In this document: positions 1 to 8,639 of the stretch, piece by piece
How the letters are laid out: each line of letters opens with the position of its first letter
Position numbering within the stretch: position 1 is the stretch's first letter
Notes under the pieces: generated by a model
Seen by the model: only the letters and a program-made list of their open reading frames with translations
What the model was told of the DNA's origin: nothing
Database searches by the model: none
Source of the DNA: Rhodocaloribacter litoris
GTDB lineage: Bacteria > Bacteroidota > Rhodothermia > Rhodothermales > ISCAR-4553
Assembly: GCF_011682235.2 (NCBI RefSeq)
Contig: NZ_CP076718.1
Location: 2,957,868-3,021,867, forward strand
Direction of reading: 5' to 3'
DNA: 64,000 nt
Program-made: the position numbers and the translations under genes

Positions 1-636
1 CGGCTGTGCGACCGGATGGGGGGGGTGTCGGTGTGGGAGGTGATCGAGGCGGCCTCGACGAAGCCGTTCGGGTTCATGCCGTTCTACCCGGGTCCGGGGC
101 TGGGGGGGCACTGCATTCCGATCGACCCGTACTATTTGTCGTGGCTGGCGCGGCGGTACGATTTCGAGACGAGTTTCATCACGTTGTCGGCGCGCGTGAA
201 CGAGGAGATGCCGTTTTACGTGGTGGAGAAGGTGGTCGAGGCGCTGGCGCGTCAGGGGGTTCGGCTCGCGGAGGCGCGCGTGCTCCTTCTGGGGGCGGCC
301 TTCAAGAAGAACGTGGACGACACCCGTCACAGTCCTTCGGAGAAGGTGCTGGCGCTGCTTTGCCGGAAGGGGGTCGGGGAGGTGGCCTACAGCGACCCGC
401 ACGTGCCGGTGTTCCGGGTGCCGCTGGCCGAGGGGGTGCGTACGTTTGAGGGGATCGCGCTGACGGCGGAGGCGGTCGCGTCCTTCGATGTGGTGGTGCT
501 GTTGACGGACCACGACGCGTTTCCGTATGATGAGATCGCCCGGCAGGCCCGCTACATCATCGACACCCGCAATGCGTTTGCCCGCGTCGCCAACCCGGCG
601 GCGACGATCAAGGTGCTCGGCGGCGGGGCGTTCTGA
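1..636 (+). CDS. UDP-sugar (UDP-N-acetylhexosamine type) 6-dehydrogenase, 3' part
   Basis: C-terminal part of a nucleotide-sugar dehydrogenase, which oxidises the C6 alcohol of a UDP-hexose or UDP-N-acetylhexosamine to a uronate with NAD+ for capsule or exopolysaccharide synthesis. The reading frame is open from base 1, so the gene begins outside the window; the ATG at 16 is internal. About 212 residues are present: the end of the central helical domain, the catalytic-cysteine motif GPGLGGHCIPIDP, and the C-terminal UDP-binding domain (GAAFKKNVDDTRHSPS, then LTDHDAF near the end). The GLGGHCIPIDPYY form resembles WbpA/WecC-type UDP-N-acetylhexosamine dehydrogenases more than plain UDP-glucose dehydrogenase, but the substrate cannot be fixed from this half. 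It converges on the Wzi-type capsule gene 36 nt away, which fits a surface polysaccharide role. Confidence 0.9.
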   Translation, partial: RLCDRMGGVSVWEVIEAASTKPFGFMPFYPGPGLGGHCIPIDPYYLSWLARRYDFETSFITLSARVNEEMPFYVVEKVVEALARQGVRLAEARVLLLGAAFKKNVDDTRHSPSEKVLALLCRKGVGEVAYSDPHVPVFRVPLAEGVRTFEGIALTAEAVASFDVVVLLTDHDAFPYDEIARQARYIIDTRNAFARVANPAATIKVLGGGAF

Positions 637-672
637 GCGTTGCGGGGTGTTGCGGCCCGGTCTTTTGCGGTC

Positions 673-2148
673 TTAACGCGCCTGCGGGGGCCCGGGGCGC
701 CACGAAAGACCGAGCAGGAGGCCGGCGCGTGTGGGGTAGACGTCCCCTGCATCGACGGCGACGGCCGCGAGCAGGTCGAGGGTCGGGGAGAGGGGCCCGC
801 GTAGCTCGAAGAGCCAGGAGACCTGGTCGCGGCGGGGCGTCAGCAGGGTGGGCTCGCCGAAGCAGCCGTCATCGCCGCAGTTGTCCCGGGCGCCGTAGTT
901 GCGGCTGTAGGTGAACAGGCTTCGGTAGGCAAAGCGCCGGGCGATCCGGCCTTCGAGGCCCAGGTGGTGGGCCACGACGATGTTGTTGACGACGCCGGGG
1001 CGTTCGCCGGCAGGATCGGGGAAGAACAGCGGCAGCCCGAGTGTGCGCCCGTAGTACGTCCACCCGCCCCGGTACAGAAAGTTGTTGTAGTAATTGTCGG
1101 CACCGTCGGGTTCGCCCGCATCGTACCGGGAGCCCTGGCGTTTGGAGCTGACGTGTTCCCACAGCAGCTTCCGTATGAGCCGGTCGCGTCCGGGCCATTG
1201 CAGGCTCAGGCCCCAGAGGCCGTCCCAGGGGTTCCGGAAGCGGGCGGCGGTGCTGGTGTCGATGAAGAACTGGCGGTAGGCCGTCAGGTGGAGGTGGGGC
1301 AGGCGCACGGTGAGGCCGAAGTCGTAGGAGGCGACGGTGTTGCCGAGGGCATTGACCACCTCGCCCCCCGGTGCCCGGCCGCGGTCGCCGGCACGGGCGA
1401 GCACGACGTCGACGAAGTCGCGGAAGCCGGAGGGCAGGCGGCCGAGGTCGGGATGCGTGCCGCCCCAGATGACGTAGTGGTTGATGCCGGCATAGGCGAG
1501 CACGGGGAAGTCCGCCGGGCCGAGGCCCCGCAGATAGAGGTACTTGCCGTGAAGGAACGCGCCGCGCACGAACCGGTCTCCTTCGAGCCAGCCGTGGCTG
1601 AAATAGCCTTTGGCGTGGATCAACTCGGTTTTGCCGGGCAGGACCAGGATGGGGATGTAGTCGAAGGCCAGGCTGACGGCGGGCACGGGGGTGGCGTTGG
1701 GCGAGAGGACCATCGAGCCGAGCGAGAGGGTGGAGTCCACGAGGCCGGCGGTGTGTGGGAGGCGCCCCGCCGTGAGCGTGAATGCGCCGTAACGGGCTTG
1801 CCCGTAGAGCCGGTGGAAGTGGAGCGTCTCGCCGGTGCCGCCGGCCCGGGCGGCGAGTTCGGCGCCGGCGGCGAACCGAAGGCGGGGTCCGGGAGCCGTG
1901 GCGTACCGTGCGTGAAGACGGGCCAGTCCCGAGGGCATCGTGCCGGTTCCCCGCCCGAGCAGACCCTGCCGGTTGGCGTGGAGCCAGAACGGCAGGCCGT
2001 CTTCGTAGGCCCCCACGCCCTCTACGATGAGGCCGTATTCGAGCGCCTGTGCCTGTCCCTGTTTCCCGCCCACCACCCATCCCGTGACGACGATCCAGGC
2101 GGCGAGGAAGGAACGTAGGCCTGGGACGAGCGGGGCTGTACCGTGCAT
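673..2148 (-). CDS. Capsule assembly Wzi family outer-membrane protein
   Basis: 491-residue exported protein resembling the Bacteroidota branch of the capsule assembly Wzi family, outer-membrane beta-barrels involved in surface capsule attachment. Residues 1-34 form a signal peptide with a hydrophobic core (SFLAAWIVVTGWVV) and a probable cleavage after GQAQA. The rest is barrel-like with alternating aromatic/polar strands and family-like segments such as YFSHGWLEGDR, LHGKYLYLR and HYVIWGG, then a closing strand LLLGLSWRP. I start at the ATG at 2148 because it places the signal peptide correctly; another ATG at 2202 would add 18 unlikely residues. The frame stays open far upstream, but that part is antisense-type shadow over the next gene. 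It is the last gene of a leftward group starting with gdhA, 89 nt after the Ig-like lipoprotein gene. Confidence 0.8.
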   Translation of the reverse strand: MHGTAPLVPGLRSFLAAWIVVTGWVVGGKQGQAQALEYGLIVEGVGAYEDGLPFWLHANRQGLLGRGTGTMPSGLARLHARYATAPGPRLRFAAGAELAARAGGTGETLHFHRLYGQARYGAFTLTAGRLPHTAGLVDSTLSLGSMVLSPNATPVPAVSLAFDYIPILVLPGKTELIHAKGYFSHGWLEGDRFVRGAFLHGKYLYLRGLGPADFPVLAYAGINHYVIWGGTHPDLGRLPSGFRDFVDVVLARAGDRGRAPGGEVVNALGNTVASYDFGLTVRLPHLHLTAYRQFFIDTSTAARFRNPWDGLWGLSLQWPGRDRLIRKLLWEHVSSKRQGSRYDAGEPDGADNYYNNFLYRGGWTYYGRTLGLPLFFPDPAGERPGVVNNIVVAHHLGLEGRIARRFAYRSLFTYSRNYGARDNCGDDGCFGEPTLLTPRRDQVSWLFELRGPLSPTLDLLAAVAVDAGDVYPTRAGLLLGLSWRPGPPQAR

Positions 2149-2237
2149 GGGTGCGCAGGGGGTGGGGCCTGATCGTGTATTTCGGGAGGCGTTTCCCGGC
2201 ATCGCAGCGAGGGGTTGTTCCCGGCGTTCGGGCGGGG

Positions 2238-3956
2238 TCATCGCACGCGGAGGGTGTCGCCGGCGACGGTTTCCCAGCGGGGGCGGACGGGGGGGAGAAC
2301 GTCGGACCAGGTTACGGGTTCGGCGGGAAGGTAGGGATGGATCCGGCCGCCGTCCCACCGGCCGTTGCCGTTCCGGTCGAGAAAGGCACGGAAGCGGTAG
2401 GTCCTGTCGCCGGGCAATTCGCGGAAGATGAAGTAGCCGGTTCGGTCGGGGCGGGTGGTGCCTGCGGGTTCGGTCTGGGTGCATGCGGAGGTGCCGCCGG
2501 CCTCGTGGAGTTCGACGACGAGCGGGGCGGTGGTATCGGGTGTGACGTGGCCGCTGAGCTCGCCGAGTTCGTCGGGTTGCAGGGGGCGGAAGCGCCGGGA
2601 GAAGACCGTATCGGCGCCGAGGGGGCGGACGTCGACACGCACCTCGGCGCCTTCGGGGGGCCAGGCGGCCGGGTGGAGGTGGTAGGTGACGCCATCGCGG
2701 GTGGTGCGGGTGAAGGCGAGCGGCCGGCCGGCGGTGTCCTCCAGGGTCACCAGGGTGTGGAAGCGCGCGCTGTCGACGGGCTGGTTGAACCGGATGGCGG
2801 GGCTGTGCCCTGGAGGGAACGGGACGGCACCGTCCGGATCGGCATCGGCCGTGTCCGGCACGAAGCCCCGGAAGCGGAGGGTGACCGTGTCCGGAGACGT
2901 AGAGGGGACGAAGCGCAGGGGGGATTTGCGGGCGGGGTTGCCGCTGGTGTCGACGACGGCGCCCGTGTACAGCGTGTGGGGGCCGGGAGCGAGCGGGTCT
3001 GTGAGCACGATCACCTGGAGCGGGTCCTCCGGCACCTGGTACACGGCCCGGACGGCGCGGCGGGCGGCGGCGACCGAGTCGCGGACGATCCATCCTGCCG
3101 TGTCTGGCTGTGTCACGCGGCCCGCGTGGGCCAGGCGGACGGGCTCGGAGAAGAGAACGGCCAGGCGCCGGTTCGAGCGGGGACGGATGAGGCGGGGGAC
3201 GGGGGGGATCGTGTCCAGCGTGGCGAGGCGCCACACCGCCGGCCCGGTACCGGCGTCGCTCGTATCCGGGATCAGGGCCGGCGCCGGCGGGACGGCAAAC
3301 GGTTCGGACGGGTCGGGGCGCCGGTTGCGGTTCCGGTCCGCCAGTGCCACGACGAAGAGGGGTTCGGTGCTCAGGTATTCGAAGCGGAAGCGGCCCTCGC
3401 TGTCGGTCTGGGTGCGGTAGGCCGGGCGGTCCGGCAGGGGGGCCGGGGCCACCCCGCCCGGTGCCGGGTAAGCGTAGACGTCGAGGCCCGGCACGCCTTC
3501 GTCCCGGCAGGCGGCCAGCACGCGGCCGGTGAGCTGTCCCCGGTTGATGCGGGGACCCGTCGAAAAGGCCAGGGTGATCGGTGCCCGGAGGGCCACCCCG
3601 CGCAGATCCCGCAGGCTGTTGTCGATCGTCAGGACGTAGGTTGTGTTGGCCCGCAGCGGTTCGGGGAAGCGGATCTCGACGCGGCGGCCGTGCCAGGCGA
3701 GGTCGGGCGGCCGGTCGAAGTCTGGAGTGAGGGAGAAAGCCCGGGCGAAGGAGGCCTCGTCGACGTGTTCGGAGAACGTGATCTCGATCCGGTCCGCCGT
3801 CACGTTCACGGCACCGGCGGGCGGGTTCGCCGCCACGACGGCGGGCGGGGTCTGGTCCGGTGGACCGCCGGAGGGCGGCACCGGGGTGGCACATCCGGCC
3901 GGGGCCAGCAGGAGGAGCAGGCAGGCAAGGCCGAGCAGACCGGTTTTCCCCACCAT
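2238..3956 (-). CDS. SbsA Ig-like domain lipoprotein
   Basis: 572-residue predicted lipoprotein. The start at 3956 gives a compact signal peptide ending in the lipobox LAPAGC at about residues 17-22; an in-frame ATG 48 nt upstream would give a poor n-region. After a Pro/Gly-rich linker (PPSGGPPDQTPP) comes a bacterial Ig-like (SbsA/Big_5) domain with the typical pattern of ITFSEHVD, LTPDF, RVEIRFPEPL and TYVLTID, then several beta-rich repeats including carboxypeptidase-regulatory-like segments (GRFRFEYLS, GNGRWDGG). Such proteins are common in Bacteroidota as large surface or periplasmic lipoproteins of unknown job. It lies between a short exported hypothetical gene and the Wzi gene on the same strand. 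Domain recognition is good; function is unknown. Confidence 0.75.
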   Translation of the reverse strand: MVGKTGLLGLACLLLLLAPAGCATPVPPSGGPPDQTPPAVVAANPPAGAVNVTADRIEITFSEHVDEASFARAFSLTPDFDRPPDLAWHGRRVEIRFPEPLRANTTYVLTIDNSLRDLRGVALRAPITLAFSTGPRINRGQLTGRVLAACRDEGVPGLDVYAYPAPGGVAPAPLPDRPAYRTQTDSEGRFRFEYLSTEPLFVVALADRNRNRRPDPSEPFAVPPAPALIPDTSDAGTGPAVWRLATLDTIPPVPRLIRPRSNRRLAVLFSEPVRLAHAGRVTQPDTAGWIVRDSVAAARRAVRAVYQVPEDPLQVIVLTDPLAPGPHTLYTGAVVDTSGNPARKSPLRFVPSTSPDTVTLRFRGFVPDTADADPDGAVPFPPGHSPAIRFNQPVDSARFHTLVTLEDTAGRPLAFTRTTRDGVTYHLHPAAWPPEGAEVRVDVRPLGADTVFSRRFRPLQPDELGELSGHVTPDTTAPLVVELHEAGGTSACTQTEPAGTTRPDRTGYFIFRELPGDRTYRFRAFLDRNGNGRWDGGRIHPYLPAEPVTWSDVLPPVRPRWETVAGDTLRVR

Positions 3957-4071
3957 GTTGGTTCCGTTTCGATGATTTCCGGCCGCGGGTTTTTCGTAGG
4001 ACACGTTCCTGGCCGCTTTGCTTCCCGTGTACCCTCTTTTCGTTGTGGCGCGGGCAGGGCGTGCCGGTGGC

Positions 4072-4779
4072 TCAGCCCCCGTCGTCGGCCCGTTCGCTGC
4101 GGAGCGTGAAGAAGAGGTAGATGCCCACGGCGGTAGCGGCGGTGATGACGACCGGCTCCAGGTAGCGGCGGAGCCATCCCGGGGCGGGCGGTTCGGCGCG
4201 GGTTTCGGGAAAAGCTTCCGTTTCCACGCGGGGCAGGGCCTCGCGCGGGATGACGTCGGTCCGGGTGTCCTGGCACCGGGCTTCGCGGAGGAGCCGGCCG
4301 TCGGCGCCGGAGAAGGTGTAGCGGAGCGCCAGCGTTACGGAGCGGGCCAGGCGGCCGCCGTTCGCTTTCTGGTACGCCACGCGGGCCGTTTCGACGGTGT
4401 ACCGGAGCCCGGGCAGCCCGCCGGCGCCCGGGGCTCCGGGCAGGAAGACGGTGCGCCCCTCCGCCTGCCAGCGGTTGACGAGCGCCGTGCGCAGGTAGGG
4501 CATCGTCTCCGGCGCCTCCAGCACGAAGGCGCGGGCCGTGTCCGGCACGGCGGCCAGGCATTGCAGGGCGACGGCCTCATACAGCGCCAGGTTGGTTTCC
4601 TGTGCGCGGGCCGATCCCCCCCATCCCAGCACGAGCGCCAGGCCCCATGCTATGCACAGTCGTCGACGGATGGGTTTCGCGGAAGCTGGAGAGGGAAACG
4701 GAGGAGCCGGACGCGGGCTGCGTCCGGGTGGATCCCTTTCGGGCCGGGTCAAAATCCGAATCCAGCGTCGAAAATCCAA
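4072..4779 (-). CDS. Exported/anchored protein of unknown function
   Basis: 235-residue protein I do not recognise. It has a basic n-region (PIRRR) and a hydrophobic stretch (LCIAWGLALVLGWGG) ending SARAQ, consistent with a signal peptide near residues 40-60, and a C-terminal hydrophobic segment (VVITAATAVGIYLFFTL) followed by a short charged tail, which looks like a tail anchor. The mature part (ETNLALYEAVALQCL...) is alpha/beta-like and contains two cysteines. The ATG at 4779 leaves an unusually long leader before the hydrophobic core, so a non-ATG start nearer 4660 is possible. It begins 3 nt after the gdhA stop and is probably cotranscribed with it, but nothing links it functionally to glutamate metabolism. 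Confidence 0.6.
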   Translation of the reverse strand: MDFRRWIRILTRPERDPPGRSPRPAPPFPSPASAKPIRRRLCIAWGLALVLGWGGSARAQETNLALYEAVALQCLAAVPDTARAFVLEAPETMPYLRTALVNRWQAEGRTVFLPGAPGAGGLPGLRYTVETARVAYQKANGGRLARSVTLALRYTFSGADGRLLREARCQDTRTDVIPREALPRVETEAFPETRAEPPAPGWLRRYLEPVVITAATAVGIYLFFTLRSERADDGG

Positions 4780-4782
4780 CCG

Positions 4783-6090
<1,308 letters not shown>

Positions 6091-6471
6091 GGGAGGAGAA
6101 AGACTGTGGGTTGGGTTGGAAGGGAAGCCGAAAGGTTTGCGGTGCGCGCTGAAGGTTAAACGTTGCGCGTTGCGTGTTGTCGTGTCGGGTGAAGGAGGGG
6201 CCGGCGCGACGGCGGGGGCGAGGCCGGAGGGGTGGCTTCGGGAGGGCCGGTGCTCCGGAGGTACGCCGTGCAGCCGGCCGGGTCTCGGGAAACGTTGCTG
6301 GCTCGTGAATGGGAATCGGAAGGGCTTCCGGTGGGTTTTTACGTCAATCTACGCACGGAAGCCGACAGGCGGATGCGAAAAGCATTCGAATCTTTGCGCG
6401 CGGCACGGCCCCCGGCCCGTCGCCCCGCCTATCTTTGTTTCGCACGAACGAACCCGACAGGATGGGAGACG
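6091..6471. other. Divergent intergenic region gdhA / RNA methyltransferase
   Basis: 381 nt between two divergent genes. No credible gene is seen; the methylase frame is open further upstream but without family-like sequence. It holds a TAnnTTTG element near the methylase gene and a CAACACGCAA-type short motif (around 6160-6184, minus strand) upstream of gdhA. Confidence 0.5.
6430..6437 (+). promoter_or_regulatory. Candidate -7 promoter element (TATCTTTG)
   Basis: TATCTTTG matches the Bacteroidota primary-sigma -7 consensus TAnnTTTG exactly and lies 34 nt before the ATG of the RNA methyltransferase gene. I see no matching TTTG at the -33 spacing, so this rests on the -7 element and position only. 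Confidence 0.45.
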
Positions 6472-7239
6472 ATGACGAACCGCCGCCGGAAGGAGATCGC
6501 GTCGCTGGTCCACCGGAAATACCGGGAGCGGCTGGGACAGTTTTGCGTGGAGGGGGTGCGCTCGGTGGAGGCGGCCGTGGCGGCGGGGGCGCCGCTCGTC
6601 GAGCTGGTCGTCGGGGAGGCGGCCCGGGCGGACGACCGCGTCCGGGCGCTCCTGGAGCAGGCCGGCGTGCCCGTGCACGTCCTGCCGGACCGCGAGGTGG
6701 CCCGCCTCTCCGACGTGCAGGCGAGCCAGGGGGTGCTGGCCGTGGCCCGCACGGTGCTCGTGCCCGAGACGACGCTCCACACGCACCGGACCGTCCTCGT
6801 GCTCGACGGCCTGCAGGATCCCGGCAACGTGGGGACGAACCTGCGCACGGCGGCCTGGTTCGGCGTCGAGGCCGTGCTCGCCGGGCCCGGCACCGCCGAC
6901 TTTTTCAACCCGAAGGCCGTCCGTGCCGCCATGGGCGGGTTGTGGGACGTGCGCCTGGCCCGCACCGCCGACCTGCCCGCCGCACTGGAGCGCCTCCGCC
7001 GGGCCGGCTTCGCTCTTTACGGCGCCGATCTCGACGGCATCGAGGTGCACGCCTGGACGCCCCCCTTCCCCTCGGCCCTCGTGCTCGGCAGCGAGGCGCA
7101 CGGCCTCACGCCCGGCGTGGCCGCCTGCCTGGACGCCCGCGTGACCGTCCCCGGCCACACGGCCCGCCGCGGCGCCGAGTCGCTCAACGTGGCCGTGGCC
7201 GCCGGGATCCTGATGGCGCAATGGTTTAAGTCCTCATAA
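6472..7239 (+). CDS. SpoU/TrmH-family RNA 2'-O-methyltransferase
   Basis: 255-residue SPOUT (SpoU/TrmH) RNA methyltransferase, which transfers a methyl from S-adenosylmethionine to a ribose 2'-OH of rRNA or tRNA. The start at 6472 gives MTNRRRKEIASLVHRKYR, the typical N-terminus of the L30e-like substrate-binding domain (residues 1-95). The catalytic domain carries motif 1 (DPGNVGTNLRTA, with the conserved Asn and Arg), motif 2 (ALVLGSEAHGL) and motif 3 (ESLNVAVAAGIL), which form the trefoil-knot cofactor site. The layout resembles RlmB/TsnR-like enzymes, but the target nucleoside cannot be assigned. The upstream in-frame extension to about 6232 has no family-like sequence and is rejected. 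Confidence 0.88.
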   Translation: MTNRRRKEIASLVHRKYRERLGQFCVEGVRSVEAAVAAGAPLVELVVGEAARADDRVRALLEQAGVPVHVLPDREVARLSDVQASQGVLAVARTVLVPETTLHTHRTVLVLDGLQDPGNVGTNLRTAAWFGVEAVLAGPGTADFFNPKAVRAAMGGLWDVRLARTADLPAALERLRRAGFALYGADLDGIEVHAWTPPFPSALVLGSEAHGLTPGVAACLDARVTVPGHTARRGAESLNVAVAAGILMAQWFKSS

Positions 7240-7288
7240 GAAATGACCCGATTCCATGGCAGGGCGCTGCCCATTGCCCGGAAAACCT

Positions 7289-7294
7289 TATATT
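7289..7294 (+). promoter_or_regulatory. Candidate -10 element (TATATT) for ald
   Basis: TATATT followed by CA, 40 nt before the ald ATG. The same hexamer recurs at comparable distances before other genes in this window (28100; minus strand at 24928 and 59932). No clear -35 is seen. Confidence 0.4.
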
Positions 7295-7333
7295 CACAGA
7301 ACTGCACCTGCCTTGCAATTCGAGTGGAGGCGT

Positions 7334-8554
7334 ATGGAGGTTCCAGCCCTGCAGAGTTTTGCCCTCGAAGGAGGGCTGCTGACCATGGAGAAGCCGCTGC
7401 GGGTGGGGGAGCGGCATACCTCGCTGCGCATCGGCATTCCCCGGGAGATCTCGAACGAGGAGCGACGCGTCTCCCTGGCGCCCAGTGGGGTCAGTACCCT
7501 CGTGGCGAACCGGCACGAGGTCTACGTGGAAAAGGGCGCGGGCGAGCAGGCCCACTTCAGCGACGAGCGCTATGCCGAAGCCGGTGCCGAGCTCGTTGAA
7601 AACTCCGCCGACCTGTACAGCAAGTGCGAGCTGATCGTGAAGGTGGGACCGCCGTGCGAGGAGGAGCTGAGCCTGCTGCAGGAGAAGCAGATCCTCATCT
7701 CGGCGCTGCACCTGGGCGACACCTCGCCGGCCTTCCTGCGCCGCCTGATGGAACTCAACATCACCGGCATCGGGTTCGAGTTCATCCGCGAGGCGGACGG
7801 CACGCTGCCCATCGTCCGGATGATGCACGAGATCATGGGCTCGATGGCGGTGCAGATCGCCGCGCACTACCTGGAAAGCGGGGGCGGCGGCAAGGGGGTC
7901 ATGCTCGGCGGCATCTCGGGCGTGCCGCCCTCGACGGTGGTCATCCTCGGTGCGGGCGTCGTGGGCGAGTGGGCCGCCCGCACGGCCCTGGGCTTCGGGG
8001 CCCACGTCATCGTGCTGGACAACGACCTGAGCGCCCTGCGCGTGATGGAGCATTACCTGGACCGCCGCATCACCACGGCCATGGCCACCGAGCAGTACAT
8101 CCGGCAGGCCGTCGCCCGTGCCGACGTGGTCATCGGCGCCATGATGGCCGTCGGGCAGCGGGCGCCGGTCGTCGTCACCGAGGACATGGTGGCCGCCATG
8201 CGCCCCGGCTCGGTCATCGTCGACGCCGTCATCGATCAGGGCGGGTGCATCGAGACGAGCCGACCGACGACCCACTCGGAGCCCGTCTTCGTCAAGCACG
8301 GGGTCATCCACTACTGCATCCCCAACATGCCGTCGAACGCCGCCCGCACGGCCACCTATGCGCTGACGAACGTGCTCGTCCCCTACCTCCTGAAGATCGG
8401 CGAGGCCGGCTCGATCAACGAGGCGCTCTGGCGCGACGTGGGCCTGCGCAACGGCACCTACGTCTACCGCCGCCACCTCACCAAGAAGAGCCTGGCCAAC
8501 ATGTTCGGCATGCCCCACCGGGACATCGAACTGCTCATCGCCTCAGGTATTTGA
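7334..8554 (+). CDS. ald: Alanine dehydrogenase
   Basis: 406-residue enzyme interconverting L-alanine and pyruvate plus ammonia with NAD(H), related to the N-terminal part of NAD(P) transhydrogenase. The N-terminal domain shows IGIPREISNEERRVSLAP (substrate Arg) and the region around LIVKVGPP; the NAD domain has the Rossmann motif VVILGAGVVGEWAARTA near residues 200-215, then GSVIVDAVIDQGGC and YCIPNMPSNAARTAT, which are family hallmarks. The ATG at 7334 is preceded by GTGGAGG, a reasonable ribosome binding site; an upstream ATG at 7256 is rejected for lack of both. The N-terminus is some 35 residues longer than compact homologues. A TATATT element lies 40 nt upstream. With gdhA close by, it suits amino-acid nitrogen assimilation or release. 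Confidence 0.93.
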   Translation: MEVPALQSFALEGGLLTMEKPLRVGERHTSLRIGIPREISNEERRVSLAPSGVSTLVANRHEVYVEKGAGEQAHFSDERYAEAGAELVENSADLYSKCELIVKVGPPCEEELSLLQEKQILISALHLGDTSPAFLRRLMELNITGIGFEFIREADGTLPIVRMMHEIMGSMAVQIAAHYLESGGGGKGVMLGGISGVPPSTVVILGAGVVGEWAARTALGFGAHVIVLDNDLSALRVMEHYLDRRITTAMATEQYIRQAVARADVVIGAMMAVGQRAPVVVTEDMVAAMRPGSVIVDAVIDQGGCIETSRPTTHSEPVFVKHGVIHYCIPNMPSNAARTATYALTNVLVPYLLKIGEAGSINEALWRDVGLRNGTYVYRRHLTKKSLANMFGMPHRDIELLIASGI

Positions 8555-8639
8555 GGCGCCTCGCTCCGGCCGGTGTCCCCGCCCGGGTGGCGCCGGCGGC
8601 CCGGAGCGGAACGGACCACCCGCGAACACAGCGAGACAC

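Noticed and set aside
2149-3894. N-terminal 580 residues of a 1,073-codon leftward open frame ending at 673
   Set aside because: Only the last 491 codons (from 2148) read as an exported barrel protein; the earlier part is Arg/Pro-rich antisense-type sequence over the Ig-like lipoprotein gene in another frame.
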